From contig NZ_JANIOC010000010.1 of NCBI RefSeq assembly GCF_024733565.1, positions 1 through 42,913 of the forward strand: a stretch of 42,913 nt of DNA, in the 5' to 3' direction. The notes below the pieces were generated by a model. The model searched no databases. It was not told where the DNA came from and saw only the letters and a program-made list of their open reading frames with translations. Shown here one piece after another: positions 1 to 8,171 of this stretch (within the stretch, counting starts at the first letter, position 1; each line of letters begins with the position of its first letter). The DNA is from Rossellomorea sp. SC111. Its GTDB lineage: Bacteria; Bacillota; Bacilli; Bacillales; Bacillaceae_B. A program made the translations under genes and the position numbers.

Positions 1-75
1 CGATTGTGGCGAAGTGGTTAACGCACCTGATTGTGGTTCAGGCATTCGTGGGTTCGATTCCCATCAGTCGCCCCA
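1..75 (+). tRNA. tRNA-His (GTG), 5' end cut by window edge
   Basis: The cloverleaf is visible from the first base. The anticodon loop TTGTGGT gives GTG, the T arm is GGGTTCGATTCCC, and the acceptor 3' half ends with an encoded CCA at 73-75. The 5'-terminal G expected for tRNA-His lies just outside the window, so the gene is partial by one or two bases. It begins a run of six tRNA genes that probably continues upstream. Confidence 0.93.
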
Positions 76-114
76 TAAAAGTCACATTTTTATTTCCGTG
101 ACATATACTATCAG

Positions 115-186
115 TGGGCTATAGCCAAGCGGTAAGGCATCGCACTTTGACTGCGACATGCGTTGGTTCGAATCCAGCTAGCCCAG
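115..186 (+). tRNA. tRNA-Gln (TTG)
   Basis: The acceptor stem TGGGCTA pairs with TAGCCCA at 179-185. The anticodon loop CTTTGAC gives TTG and the T loop is GGTTCGAATCC. The discriminator is G186 and CCA is not encoded, unlike most neighbours in the cluster. Confidence 0.95.
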
Positions 187-190
187 TAGT

Positions 191-265
191 GCGGAAGTAG
201 TTCAGTGGTAGAACACCACCTTGCCAAGGTGGGGGTCGCGGGTTCGAATCCCGTCTTCCGCTCCA
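191..265 (+). tRNA. tRNA-Gly (GCC)
   Basis: The acceptor stem GCGGAAG pairs with CTTCCGC. The anticodon loop TTGCCAA gives GCC, the T arm is CGGGTTCGAATCCCG, and CCA is encoded at 263-265. It lies four bases after the tRNA-Gln. Confidence 0.95.
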
Positions 266-272
266 ATATTAA

Positions 273-346
273 GGCGGCATAGCCAAGTGGTAAGGCATGG
301 GTCTGCAAAACCCTGATCACCGGTTCAAATCCGGTTGCCGCCTCCA
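273..346 (+). tRNA. tRNA-Cys (GCA)
   Basis: The acceptor stem GGCGGCA pairs with TGCCGCC. The anticodon loop TCTGCAAA gives GCA and CCA is encoded at 344-346. Confidence 0.95.
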
Positions 347-354
347 AATGTAAT

Positions 355-438
355 GCCGGTGTGGCGGAATTGGCAGACGCGCACGACTCAAAATCGTGTT
401 CCTCTGGAGTGCCGGTTCGATCCCGGCCACCGGTACCA
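355..438 (+). tRNA. tRNA-Leu (CAA)
   Basis: This is a class II tRNA of 84 nt with a long variable arm. The anticodon stem-loop CACGA-CTCAAAA-TCGTG gives CAA, which reads UUG. The acceptor stem GCCGGTG pairs with CACCGGT, including one G-T at the end, and CCA is encoded at 436-438. Confidence 0.94.
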
Positions 439-442
439 CATC

Positions 443-516
443 GCGGGTGTAGTTTAGTGGTAAAACCTCAGCCTTCCAAGCTGATGATGAGGGTTCGATT
501 CCCTTCACCCGCTCCA
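443..516 (+). tRNA. tRNA-Gly (TCC)
   Basis: The acceptor stem GCGGGTG pairs with CACCCGC. The anticodon loop CTTCCAA gives TCC and CCA is encoded at 514-516. It is the last gene of the cluster and a terminator follows directly. Confidence 0.95.
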
Positions 517-530
517 ACTTACATACGACA

Positions 531-560
531 GACTTTCTCTTTATGAGGAAGTCTTTTTTA
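531..560 (+). terminator. Terminator of the tRNA operon
   Basis: A 9-bp stem (GACTTTCTC with GAGGAAGTC, one G-T) closes a TTTAT loop and is followed by a run of six T. It ends the tRNA transcript. Confidence 0.85.
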
Positions 561-721
561 TTGTTTACATTTCAGCATATTATTTTCAATCCCACTTAAT
601 CATTTGCAAACCTCGTCTCTACCCAAAATTCACAACCTTTTCATTTACCCAATATCCACCAAAACAAAACCCATCTAGTCAAAATAGTGCACCTTCTTCG
701 TCAATTGAGTTCCCCTATTTA

Positions 722-759
722 AGAAAGCGCTACCATTATAATGAAAGAAAGCGATTACA
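722..759 (+). promoter_or_regulatory. Promoter with two LacI/CcpA-type operators
   Basis: A perfect -10 box TATAAT lies at 737-742. Two similar 14-mers flank it: AGAAAGCGCTACCA at 722-735 and AGAAAGCGATTACA at 746-759. Both fit the cre/LacI-family pattern (TGWAANCGNTNWCA) except that the first base is A. They sit in the same orientation 24 bp apart. No convincing -35 box is visible 17 bp upstream, so an activator may be needed. The arrangement implies carbon catabolite repression or control by a specific LacI regulator of the transport operon. The stretch 561-721 shows nothing else. Confidence 0.6.
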
Positions 760-779
760 CAGTTAGGGTGGTGATACGG

Positions 780-1721
780 GTGGAACCAAAGATTCAGACT
801 GGACCAGTGAGCCCGGATGTACAAATGAAGGCAGTGACGAAAAAAAAGTTCAAGTATAAGAGCTTGCTGACGTACGCTGCCTTTGTTGGACCGGCACTTT
901 TATTTTTCTTAGTGATTCAGATTCTTCCATTCTTGATGGGTGTGTATTATTCCTTCACCTCATGGAATGGTGTCAGTTCGGTTGTTGAGTGGGTCGGATT
1001 GGATAATTATAAAAAGATCTTCACTGATGACAAGACGTTCTTTAACTCGTTCATGTTCACGACGAAGTTTATGTTTGCGGCAGTGATCATCAGTAATTTG
1101 ATTGGTTTCGGATTTGCTCTGTTACTGAATGCCGCATTGAAGACGCGCAATATTCTGAGGACGGTATTCTTTATCCCAAACGTCATCGGGGGATTGTTAC
1201 TCGGGTTTATCTGGCAGTTCATCTTTGTTAAGGGTTTCGCGTCACTCGGGAATATGACGGATATCGGATTCTTTAAAATGCCATGGCTTGGTGATGAGAA
1301 GACGGCTTTCTGGGGTATTGTCATCGTATTTGCATGGCAGATTTCGGGGTATATGATGGTCATTTATGTAGCGGCGTTGCAAGGGGTGGACAATTCACTG
1401 CTTGAAGCAGCGAAGATAGATGGTGCATCGAATTGGACGCTCCTGACGAAGATCATCATTCCATTGATACTACCGGCATTCACGATTTGTTTCTTCTTGA
1501 CGATTTCGATGGCCTTTAAAATATTCGATCTGAATATCTCGCTGACAGGCGGCGGACCGTTCAATTCTACACAATCTGTGGCGATCAATATCTATCAGGA
1601 AGCTTTCCAGAATAACCGTTATGGACTTGGGACGGCGAAGTCGATTCTGTTCTTTGTGGTAGTGGCTGTGTTTACGACAGTCCAGGTGATGGTGACGAAG
1701 AAGAAGGAGGTTGAGGCATAA
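780..1721 (+). CDS. Carbohydrate ABC transporter permease, CUT1 family (MalF/UgpA type)
   Basis: This is one of two membrane subunits of a sugar importer. The protein of 313 aa begins with a short basic cytoplasmic tail and a first hydrophobic segment near residues 29-55. The ATPase-contact EAA loop starts near residue 209 (EAAKIDGAS, then IIIPLILP), typical of binding-protein-dependent permeases. The GTG at 780 is chosen because AGGGTGG lies 8 nt upstream; an in-frame ATG at 741 overlaps the -10 box and has no ribosome site. The stop codon overlaps the next permease by one base, so translation is coupled. No ATP-binding subunit is encoded in the window; in Bacillus, CUT1 systems commonly share MsmX, which is inference here. 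Confidence 0.9.
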   Translation: MEPKIQTGPVSPDVQMKAVTKKKFKYKSLLTYAAFVGPALLFFLVIQILPFLMGVYYSFTSWNGVSSVVEWVGLDNYKKIFTDDKTFFNSFMFTTKFMFAAVIISNLIGFGFALLLNAALKTRNILRTVFFIPNVIGGLLLGFIWQFIFVKGFASLGNMTDIGFFKMPWLGDEKTAFWGIVIVFAWQISGYMMVIYVAALQGVDNSLLEAAKIDGASNWTLLTKIIIPLILPAFTICFFLTISMAFKIFDLNISLTGGGPFNSTQSVAINIYQEAFQNNRYGLGTAKSILFFVVVAVFTTVQVMVTKKKEVEA

Positions 1722-2548
1722 TGGGCAATCGTTATACGAAGAGAACGTTTGTATTAGAAATCATCGGGATTGTGATCGGGCTCATTTTCCTTATCCCTTT
1801 TTACTTCGTGTTGGTCAACTCGGTGAAACCATTTGCTGCGATTTTGATTGATGCGGCAGCATGGCCGGAGGAATTTATGTTTTCCAACTATGCCAAGGTG
1901 TGGGAGGTTATTAATTTCCCCCGTGCTTTCTGGAATTCGCTAGTCATCACAGTTTTCAGTAATATCGGATTGGTGATCATCAGCTCCATGGCGGCGTGGA
2001 AAATGGTACGTACGCCTGGGAAGTTCAGTAAGATTCTGTTTGTCATCTTTGTATCAGCCATGGTGATTCCTTTCCAAACGGTGATGATCCCCTTGATGAA
2101 GGTTGGGGGGACATTGGGACTGACAAATAGCATTCCTGGTCTCATTATCATGTACTTTGGGTTCGGAGTGCCACTTTCCCTGTTCTTATATCACGGATTT
2201 GTGAAAACTGTCCCGATTGAAATCGAGGAATCAGCGATGATAGACGGCTGCAGTCAGTTTGGCGTGTTTTGGAGAATCGTCTTCCCGTTACTGAAACCTA
2301 TTACAGTTACGGTGATCATTTTGAATACATTGTGGATCTGGAATGATTACCTGCTTCCACTCCTTGTATTACAGGATGCGGAACTGCGGACGATCCCACT
2401 TGCAGCCAGTTCGTTCTTTGCCCAGTATACGAAGCAATGGGATATGGGCCTTGCAGCATTGGTGCTTGGTATAACACCAGTCATCATATTCTTCTTATTT
2501 TTACAGAAGCATATCATAAAAGGGATTGCTTCAGGTTCGATCAAGTAG
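1721..2548 (+). CDS. Carbohydrate ABC transporter permease, CUT1 family (MalG/LacG type)
   Basis: This is the second membrane subunit of the importer, 275 aa, with about six hydrophobic segments, the first near residues 10-32. The EAA loop starts near residue 169 (EESAMIDGCS, then IVFPLLKP). The start overlaps the stop of the preceding permease (TAATG), with GGAGG about 12 bases upstream inside that gene. Length and motif order match MalG-type subunits, which pair with MalF-type subunits to form the channel. The substrate cannot be read from the permeases. The binding protein gene follows after an 82-bp gap that carries strong palindromes. Confidence 0.92.
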   Translation: MGNRYTKRTFVLEIIGIVIGLIFLIPFYFVLVNSVKPFAAILIDAAAWPEEFMFSNYAKVWEVINFPRAFWNSLVITVFSNIGLVIISSMAAWKMVRTPGKFSKILFVIFVSAMVIPFQTVMIPLMKVGGTLGLTNSIPGLIIMYFGFGVPLSLFLYHGFVKTVPIEIEESAMIDGCSQFGVFWRIVFPLLKPITVTVIILNTLWIWNDYLLPLLVLQDAELRTIPLAASSFFAQYTKQWDMGLAALVLGITPVIIFFLFLQKHIIKGIASGSIK

Positions 2549-2555
2549 ATATAAA

Positions 2556-2611
2556 GTTTCTGTCAAAATGGTCTATCATTGATACAGAAATTTATATAAA
2601 ATATTTTATAT
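2556..2611. promoter_or_regulatory. Palindromes in the permease / binding-protein gap
   Basis: Two inverted repeats fill this gap. TTTCTGT pairs with ACAGAAA across a loop of about 20 nt. Then follows an 18-bp perfect palindrome, ATATAAAATATTTTATAT, at 2594-2611, four bases before the AGGGAGG ribosome site of the binding-protein gene. Possible roles are mRNA processing or stabilisation that raises binding-protein levels over permeases, or a protein site. It has no T tract, so it is not a standard terminator. Confidence 0.5.
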
Positions 2612-2630
2612 CAGGGAGGTCAATCCATTT

Positions 2631-3908
2631 ATGAAACGTATTTTATTACTTTGTATGTCTTTAGTTTTAGTATTTGGAATCATTGCAGGTTGTTCTTCTA
2701 AAGACAAAACAAGCAGCTCAGGCGGGGAGTCCGGTTCAGGTGATGATGTCGTGACACTTAATTTCTTCCAGTTCAAAGTTGAAATCGCCGACCAGCTTCA
2801 AGAAATGATCAAGGAATTCGAAGCAGAGCATCCGAACATTAAGATCAAGCTTGAAACAGTTGGCGGAGGTGCCGATTACGGTGCTGCCCTTAAAGCGAAA
2901 TTCGCGTCTGGTGAAGAGCCGGATATTTTCAACAATGGTGGATTCAAAGAGTTAGAGCTATGGAAAGAGAAGCTTGCGGATCTTTCCGGTGAGCCATGGG
3001 TAGAGCATGTCCTTCCGATCGGGAAAGTTCCGATGACGGATGAGGACGGCAAGCTTTATGGTATGCCAGTTAACTTGGAAGGTTATGGTTTTGTTTACAA
3101 CAAAGATTTATTTGAAAAAGCAGGCATCACTGAGCCTCCTAAAACGATTGATGAGCTGAAAGATGCAGCGAAAAAGCTTGAAGCGAAGAAAATCACTCCG
3201 TTCTCAGCTGGTTACGGTGAGTGGTGGGTAATCGGTCAGCATTTACTGAACATTCCATTTGCACAACAGGAAGATCCGGATAAATTCATTGCTGGACTTT
3301 ATGACGGATCTGAGAAGATTGTAGGAAACGAGAAGTTCAAACAGTTCAAAGAGGTACTGGACACTGAGCTTAAATATGCCAACGATAATCCTTTAACGAC
3401 GGATTATAATACGCAGGTTACCCTATTTGCCTCTGGTGAAACAGCGATGCTTCAACAAGGGAACTGGACGGAGAACATGATCACTGAGATCAATCCTGAT
3501 ATTAACATGGGCTTCCTACCGATTCCAATCAGCAATGATGAGAACGCAGATCGCCTTCCTGTCGGTGTGCCGAATAACTGGGTACTGAATAAGAACTCTA
3601 AGCACCTTGAAGAAGCGAAAACATTCTTGGAGTGGATGGTTTCTTCTGAAACAGGTAAGCGTTATATCACAGAAGAATTTGCGTTCATCCCTGCATTTGA
3701 CAATATCGAGCCGAATGGTCTTGGTGACCTGGGTCAATCCATCCTTGACTACTCTAAGGATGAGAAGACGATTCCTTGGACTTGGTTCAAATGGCCGGAT
3801 GGAGCGAACAAAGAATTCGCTGCGACCATCCAGGAGTATGCAGCCGGAAAAATTGATTATGATACTGTACTTGAGCGATTCCAACAAACATGGGATAACT
3901 TGAAGTAA
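2631..3908 (+). CDS. Extracellular sugar-binding lipoprotein of the ABC importer
   Basis: A 425-aa family 1 solute-binding protein. A lipoprotein signal peptide is clear: KR at residues 2-3, a hydrophobic core, then a lipobox IIAGC with the lipidated Cys21, followed by a Ser/Gly-rich linker. The mature part starts with TLNFFQFKVEIADQLQEMI and has the family's usual strand-helix layout, including GMPVNLEGYGFVYNKDLF. It captures the sugar outside the membrane and delivers it to the two permeases encoded just upstream. The gene order permease-permease-binding protein is less common than binding protein first. The ribosome site is AGGGAGG. Trp and other aromatic residues (WWVIGQ, WTWFKW) are consistent with stacking against sugar rings. 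The exact ligand is unknown. Confidence 0.92.
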   Translation: MKRILLLCMSLVLVFGIIAGCSSKDKTSSSGGESGSGDDVVTLNFFQFKVEIADQLQEMIKEFEAEHPNIKIKLETVGGGADYGAALKAKFASGEEPDIFNNGGFKELELWKEKLADLSGEPWVEHVLPIGKVPMTDEDGKLYGMPVNLEGYGFVYNKDLFEKAGITEPPKTIDELKDAAKKLEAKKITPFSAGYGEWWVIGQHLLNIPFAQQEDPDKFIAGLYDGSEKIVGNEKFKQFKEVLDTELKYANDNPLTTDYNTQVTLFASGETAMLQQGNWTENMITEINPDINMGFLPIPISNDENADRLPVGVPNNWVLNKNSKHLEEAKTFLEWMVSSETGKRYITEEFAFIPAFDNIEPNGLGDLGQSILDYSKDEKTIPWTWFKWPDGANKEFAATIQEYAAGKIDYDTVLERFQQTWDNLK

Positions 3909-3918
3909 ACAGAGTAAT

Positions 3919-3955
3919 GGAAAGCATGTCTATTAAAGGCATGCTTTCTATTTAA
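3919..3955 (+). terminator. Terminator-like hairpin after the binding protein
   Basis: A 9-bp stem, GAAAGCATG with CATGCTTTC, closes an 11-nt loop. The following TATTTAAT is only weakly T-rich, so termination may be partial and could allow read-through into the sensor kinase gene. Confidence 0.6.
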
Positions 3956-4005
3956 TAAGTTTAGTAGGAATATTTCGAAAAAACACTTCCAAGAGCGGGG
4001 AATAA

Positions 4006-4050
4006 CACTTTATACTAGTGTATAAGTGAGACCTGGGAGGTCCGTCCCTC
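4006..4050 (+). promoter_or_regulatory. Promoter region and structured leader of the two-component operon
   Basis: TATACT at 4011-4016 could be a -10 box, with a weak -35 (TTCCAA) at 3987-3992. It lies inside an imperfect inverted repeat whose arms are CACTTTATAC and GTATAAGTG, with one bulged T. Downstream, GACCT-GGG-AGGTC at 4030-4042 can fold so that the Shine-Dalgarno GGGAGG (4035-4040) is in the loop and one stem arm. Translation of the kinase may therefore be limited. These readings are inference. Confidence 0.4.
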
Positions 4051-5862
4051 ATGTTAAAGACAAGCATTCGGAATAAGTTGATTGCGCTGTTGATGATTAC
4101 GACAATCGTGCCGTTTGGCAGTTCGATCATTATTACATATTTGTATACGAAGGATTCGATTGAGGAGCAGGTGGTGAAGGAGAGCAGTAACCTCCTTTAT
4201 CAGGGGAAGGTGAACCTGGAGAGCTATATCAATGAGCTCAACGGGTTATCGCTGTCCCTCTATAATAATCCCGATTTCATTAATTTCATGAGGTCACCGG
4301 GTAAGGAGAATAATTACCTGACGATCGGCATCGTGAAGAATATTGTGCAAACGATTCTCTACACAGGGGACACGATCAACGGAGTACGCATTTCCTTTGC
4401 CGACGGAGACCGGGTCATTTCGGCAACGAAGCGTTCCACCGTTGTGTTCTCCAATAGAATAAAAGATTCACAGTGGGAATACTTCAGAAAAGCAGAACGA
4501 AGCCCGTACAATATGTACATTGAACCCACAAATAGCCAGGAAGAAGAGAACATTAACCGGTCGAAGGAAATCATCACGATCCACCGGGCATTTCGAAATG
4601 TCCCCGGGGATGAAGTGTTGGCCTATATTTCGCTGGACATCTCACCTGATAAAATCATCGATTTGAGCAGGAATCTCTATAACCCAGAATCAGAGGAATT
4701 TTATTTATTATCTTCAGAAGGGGAAATGATCTACAGCTCGGATCGCGACGTATCGGATGATGGAAACAATCAGAAGTGGATCAGAAGAATCATGAAGTCA
4801 AAGGATGTCTCAGGGACACTTGAGTGGAAGGAAGATACCTTCAACGGGGTGATGATGTACGATCAGCTTCCAGCTTCCGCCGGCGGATGGTTCCTGGTGA
4901 AGAGGGTATCGTATGCGAACCTTTATGAAAGCGCATTTAGTGTGGCGAAAATCAATATTTTGTTCGGGGTCCTTGGATTGACCCTCGTGGTGCTGGCGAC
5001 TCTGTTTGTTTCCTTTAAAATTACATCACCAATCCGGATACTGCTTTCAAATATCCAGGAGGTTGAAAAAGGGAATATGAAGGTACAGGCCGAATCATTC
5101 GGCTTTGATGAAATCGGGATCCTTGGAAATCGGTTTCAGCAGATGATCGAGCGGATCAATCATTTGATCAACAGGGAATATAAGCTGGAGCTTGAAAACA
5201 AAACGAATCAATTAAAGGTTCTGCAGTCGCAGATCAATCCCCATTTTCTCTACAATGCTCTCCAGTCCATAGGGACGATTGCACTTAAGAACAAGGTTCC
5301 GCAAATATACTCCCTGATCACCCATTTATCTAAAATCATGAGGTATGGGATGAATATGGAGGAGGATGTGGTTCCTTTAAGCAAGGAAATCAACTATACG
5401 AACGCTTATCTCCTTTTACAAAAGGAGCGGTTCGGCGAAAACCTGGAGTACAGTGTCGAAGTGGACGAAGAGGTGAAGGAGGTCCGGGTTCCCAAAATGA
5501 TCCTGCAGCCCCTCATAGAAAACTACTTCAAGCACGGGTTCGACATCCGTGATGGAGTGGGGAGGATTGACCTGACCTGCTTTCAGGATGGGACAGAACT
5601 CGTGATGATCGTCCGGGACAATGGAGCAGGGGTGACAGCAGAAAGGCTCAGGGAAATAGAAGAGCACTTCAAAGCAGATGCATGGAATAAAACCGGTGAA
5701 GAAACCAATATCGGGCTGAAGAATGTTTATGTAAGATTGAAGCTTTACTATGACCATAAGGCCACTCTTCTGCTTATGAATCATGAAGCTGGAGGCTTTA
5801 TGGTCACCATGAGGCTGCCATTACGAATGGAGGGTGAGGCAAATGAAAGCAATCATCATTGA
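4051..5862 (+). CDS. Sensor histidine kinase, YesM type
   Basis: A 603-aa membrane sensor kinase. One transmembrane helix spans about residues 9-31 and a second about 300-322; the roughly 265 residues between them form an extracellular sensor, probably of the Cache type. A HAMP linker follows, then the His_kinase domain with the motif QINPHFLYNALQS and phosphoacceptor His398. The C-terminal ATPase domain shows the N box (LQPLIENYFKHG) and DNGAGV. The ATG has GGGAGG 10 nt upstream. The last 20 bases overlap the response regulator gene, so the pair is translated together. By position it most likely senses the sugar or its loaded binding protein and controls this locus. Confidence 0.93.
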   Translation: MLKTSIRNKLIALLMITTIVPFGSSIIITYLYTKDSIEEQVVKESSNLLYQGKVNLESYINELNGLSLSLYNNPDFINFMRSPGKENNYLTIGIVKNIVQTILYTGDTINGVRISFADGDRVISATKRSTVVFSNRIKDSQWEYFRKAERSPYNMYIEPTNSQEEENINRSKEIITIHRAFRNVPGDEVLAYISLDISPDKIIDLSRNLYNPESEEFYLLSSEGEMIYSSDRDVSDDGNNQKWIRRIMKSKDVSGTLEWKEDTFNGVMMYDQLPASAGGWFLVKRVSYANLYESAFSVAKINILFGVLGLTLVVLATLFVSFKITSPIRILLSNIQEVEKGNMKVQAESFGFDEIGILGNRFQQMIERINHLINREYKLELENKTNQLKVLQSQINPHFLYNALQSIGTIALKNKVPQIYSLITHLSKIMRYGMNMEEDVVPLSKEINYTNAYLLLQKERFGENLEYSVEVDEEVKEVRVPKMILQPLIENYFKHGFDIRDGVGRIDLTCFQDGTELVMIVRDNGAGVTAERLREIEEHFKADAWNKTGEETNIGLKNVYVRLKLYYDHKATLLLMNHEAGGFMVTMRLPLRMEGEANESNHH

Positions 5863-7411
5863 CGACGAAAAGCATGTTCGTGAAGGGTTACTTTTGTTGG
5901 CGGAATGGGATAAGCATGGCATTCACACCATCCTCGAGGCGGAAGATGGAGACGAAGCCATCGAATTGATCAAAAAGCACAGGCCAGAGATCATCTTCAC
6001 GGATATGCGGATGCCGAAGAGGGACGGCATCAGCCTGTTAAAGTGGCTTCATGCCTCTGATCTGACAAGCAAGACCATCGTCGTGAGCGGGTACGATGAC
6101 TTTGAATATATGAGAAACGCAATCCACTATAAGAGCTTCGATTACATTCTGAAACCGATTGAACCGGATGTACTGAATGACACGTTGAATAAAGCGGTGA
6201 AGGAATGGGAGGAGCAGGCACGCTCAAGAAAATCTCAAGTAGAGGAAAGCCGGGTCATGAATGAGGTGAAGCCCCTTTACTGGGATCGATTCTTCTCAAA
6301 CCTCTGTTCGAAAGAGGGCATTACAAAAGAGATGGCAGAAAAAGTTGAAAAAGAGTTCGGTGTGTCCATCGAGAAGTTGCATAAGACTGTGGCACTCCTG
6401 CCGATCAAGCCGATCGTAATGAAGTCCTTTCAAGGAGACCGGGATCTTGCCTTTTTTACCATCATCAATATTTGCAATGAGCTTTTACGAAAGCAGAACG
6501 ATGGGGTTTGTTTCCGGAATAGCAACAAAGAAGAAGAACTTGTTATTCTCTTCTGGAATCATAAGCATGTAACGTATTTATTAGAGGAAATCCACTCATT
6601 GATCTATCAATATGGAAGGGTTTCCCCGGTCACGGCTCTAGGTAGGAAGTCGAGAAAGGTGAAGGAAGCTTATGAATCTGCTCTTGAAGTGTACTCCAGG
6701 CATCCTCTGCTTGCCCAAAAGAAGTTTGTCACCCACCTGGATGTGGAGACAGGGTCCCATCTCCATTTATTGGATCACTCCAATGAATTGAAGTGGGCGA
6801 TTCTTTCGGGAAGCAGGGAACAGGTCCAGTCCCAGCTGGAAGGGATCTTTTCTAAATTAGAAAACAGTCATATTCTATCCCTGGACCAGATTCAGGTGTG
6901 GGAGGACCAGTTTGAGATCCTGCGGAATAATTGGTTGAAAGAATACGAGATCAGGAGTCAAGAAGCTTTTTACCGGGGCAGGGATTATTGGAGGGAGGAC
7001 GGCTCCTTTTCCTTCAGGAAATTTAAAGAGGAAAAGACGAAAGAGTTTATCGAACTCATTCAGACGCTGACACAGGCTAAATATCAAAAGGAAAAAAACA
7101 ATATGCAGTATATTGAGGAATATCTGCAGCAGCATTACCAGGAAGATATCAATCTTCAAGATATTGCCGACAGGTTCTACTTAAGCAGGGAATACATTTC
7201 CCGTAAGTTTAAGCAGGATTACGGGGCAACCATCACAGATTATGTCACGAATATCCGGATGGAAAAGGCAAAGAAGCTCCTTGAGAATCCTTACTTGAAG
7301 ATTTACGAAGTGGCCTATGGTGTAGGGTATGGAAATGAAAAATATTTCAGTAAAGTGTTCAAAAAACATGCAGGCCTCACACCAAATGAATACCGGCATG
7401 CACAAACTTAA
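5843..7411 (+). CDS. Response regulator with AraC-type DNA-binding domain, YesN type
   Basis: A 522-aa regulator. The N-terminal receiver domain has the acidic pair D7-D8, phosphoacceptor Asp54 (FTDMRMPKRDG) and the conserved Lys in YILKPIEPD. A long middle segment of unknown fold follows. The last 100 residues are an AraC/XylS double helix-turn-helix (INLQDIADRFYLSREYISRKF, then KIYEVAYGVGYGNEKYFSKVFKK). The ATG at 5843 is preferred because GGAGGGTGAGG lies just upstream; the frame is also open from a GTG nine bases earlier. It is the partner of the overlapping kinase. ThuA follows after only 15 bases, so the catabolic genes are probably in the same transcript. Confidence 0.92.
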   Translation: MKAIIIDDEKHVREGLLLLAEWDKHGIHTILEAEDGDEAIELIKKHRPEIIFTDMRMPKRDGISLLKWLHASDLTSKTIVVSGYDDFEYMRNAIHYKSFDYILKPIEPDVLNDTLNKAVKEWEEQARSRKSQVEESRVMNEVKPLYWDRFFSNLCSKEGITKEMAEKVEKEFGVSIEKLHKTVALLPIKPIVMKSFQGDRDLAFFTIINICNELLRKQNDGVCFRNSNKEEELVILFWNHKHVTYLLEEIHSLIYQYGRVSPVTALGRKSRKVKEAYESALEVYSRHPLLAQKKFVTHLDVETGSHLHLLDHSNELKWAILSGSREQVQSQLEGIFSKLENSHILSLDQIQVWEDQFEILRNNWLKEYEIRSQEAFYRGRDYWREDGSFSFRKFKEEKTKEFIELIQTLTQAKYQKEKNNMQYIEEYLQQHYQEDINLQDIADRFYLSREYISRKFKQDYGATITDYVTNIRMEKAKKLLENPYLKIYEVAYGVGYGNEKYFSKVFKKHAGLTPNEYRHAQT

Positions 7412-7426
7412 CTTGGGGGTTTTACA

Positions 7427-8152
7427 ATGATAAATGTAACAGTATGGAATGAAAATCGTCATGAACAAAAGAATCCGAAAGTGAAAGAAGTGTACCCTGA
7501 AGGAATTCATGGTGCCATTGCCTCTTTCCTCGGAGAAGCGTCCTATAACGTGAAAACCGCTACATTGGATGAAGGGGATCACGGGTTAACGGAAGATGTA
7601 CTGGAAGGTACGGATGTATTGGTCTGGTGGGGACACATCGCCCATGAGGAAGTGAAGGATGAAGTGGTGGAACGGGTGAAACAGCGGGTTCTTGACGGAA
7701 TGGGCTTGATCGTCCTTCATTCAGGTCATTTCTCTAAAATATTCAAAACCTTGATGGGGACCTCTTGTGACCTTAAGTGGCGTGAAGCCGATGAGAAGGA
7801 ACGAATCTGGATCGTGGACCCGAGCCATCCGATCACAGCCGGTATAGGGGAATATTTCGAGCTTGAAAAAGAAGAAATGTATGGGGAGCATTTTGACATC
7901 CCGGCTCCTGATCAGCTTGTGATGGTAAGCTGGTTCGAGGGTGGAGAAGTGTTCAGAAGCGGGTGTACGTATCAGCGTGGGAACGGAAAAGTATTTTACT
8001 TCCGTCCGGGACATGAAACCTATCCAACATATTACAATGAAAATGTCCAAAAGGTCATCGTCAATGCAGTGAAATGGGCTGCACCGGTGGATCATGCAAG
8101 ACCTGTATATGGTAATGCAAAACCGCTCGAAGAAATCAAAGGAACAAACTGA
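7427..8152 (+). CDS. ThuA-like protein (trehalose-utilisation family)
   Basis: A 241-aa cytoplasmic protein of the ThuA family, which has a class I glutamine-amidotransferase-like fold. Visible features are the N-terminal strand [13 protein letters not shown], the [10 protein letters not shown] segment near residues 67-76, [11 protein letters not shown], and the C-terminal [18 protein letters not shown]. In rhizobia, thuA and thuB act in breakdown of trehalose and related disaccharides through 3-keto derivatives; thuB is the dehydrogenase and the chemistry of ThuA is not settled. Here it directly precedes two Gfo/Idh dehydrogenases, which supports a 3-keto-sugar role. The ribosome site is GGGGG six bases before ATG. 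Confidence 0.85.
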   Translation: MINVTVWNENRHEQKNPKVKEVYPEGIHGAIASFLGEASYNVKTATLDEGDHGLTEDVLEGTDVLVWWGHIAHEEVKDEVVERVKQRVLDGMGLIVLHSGHFSKIFKTLMGTSCDLKWREADEKERIWIVDPSHPITAGIGEYFELEKEEMYGEHFDIPAPDQLVMVSWFEGGEVFRSGCTYQRGNGKVFYFRPGHETYPTYYNENVQKVIVNAVKWAAPVDHARPVYGNAKPLEEIKGTN

Positions 8153-8171
8153 TAATAGAGGAGGAAAAATC

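Noticed and set aside
111..546. Three open frames of 61-78 codons on both strands over the tRNA cluster
   Set aside because: They lie entirely on tRNA genes; proteins with GIEPSSSAWK-like text are a well-known artefact of translated tRNAs.
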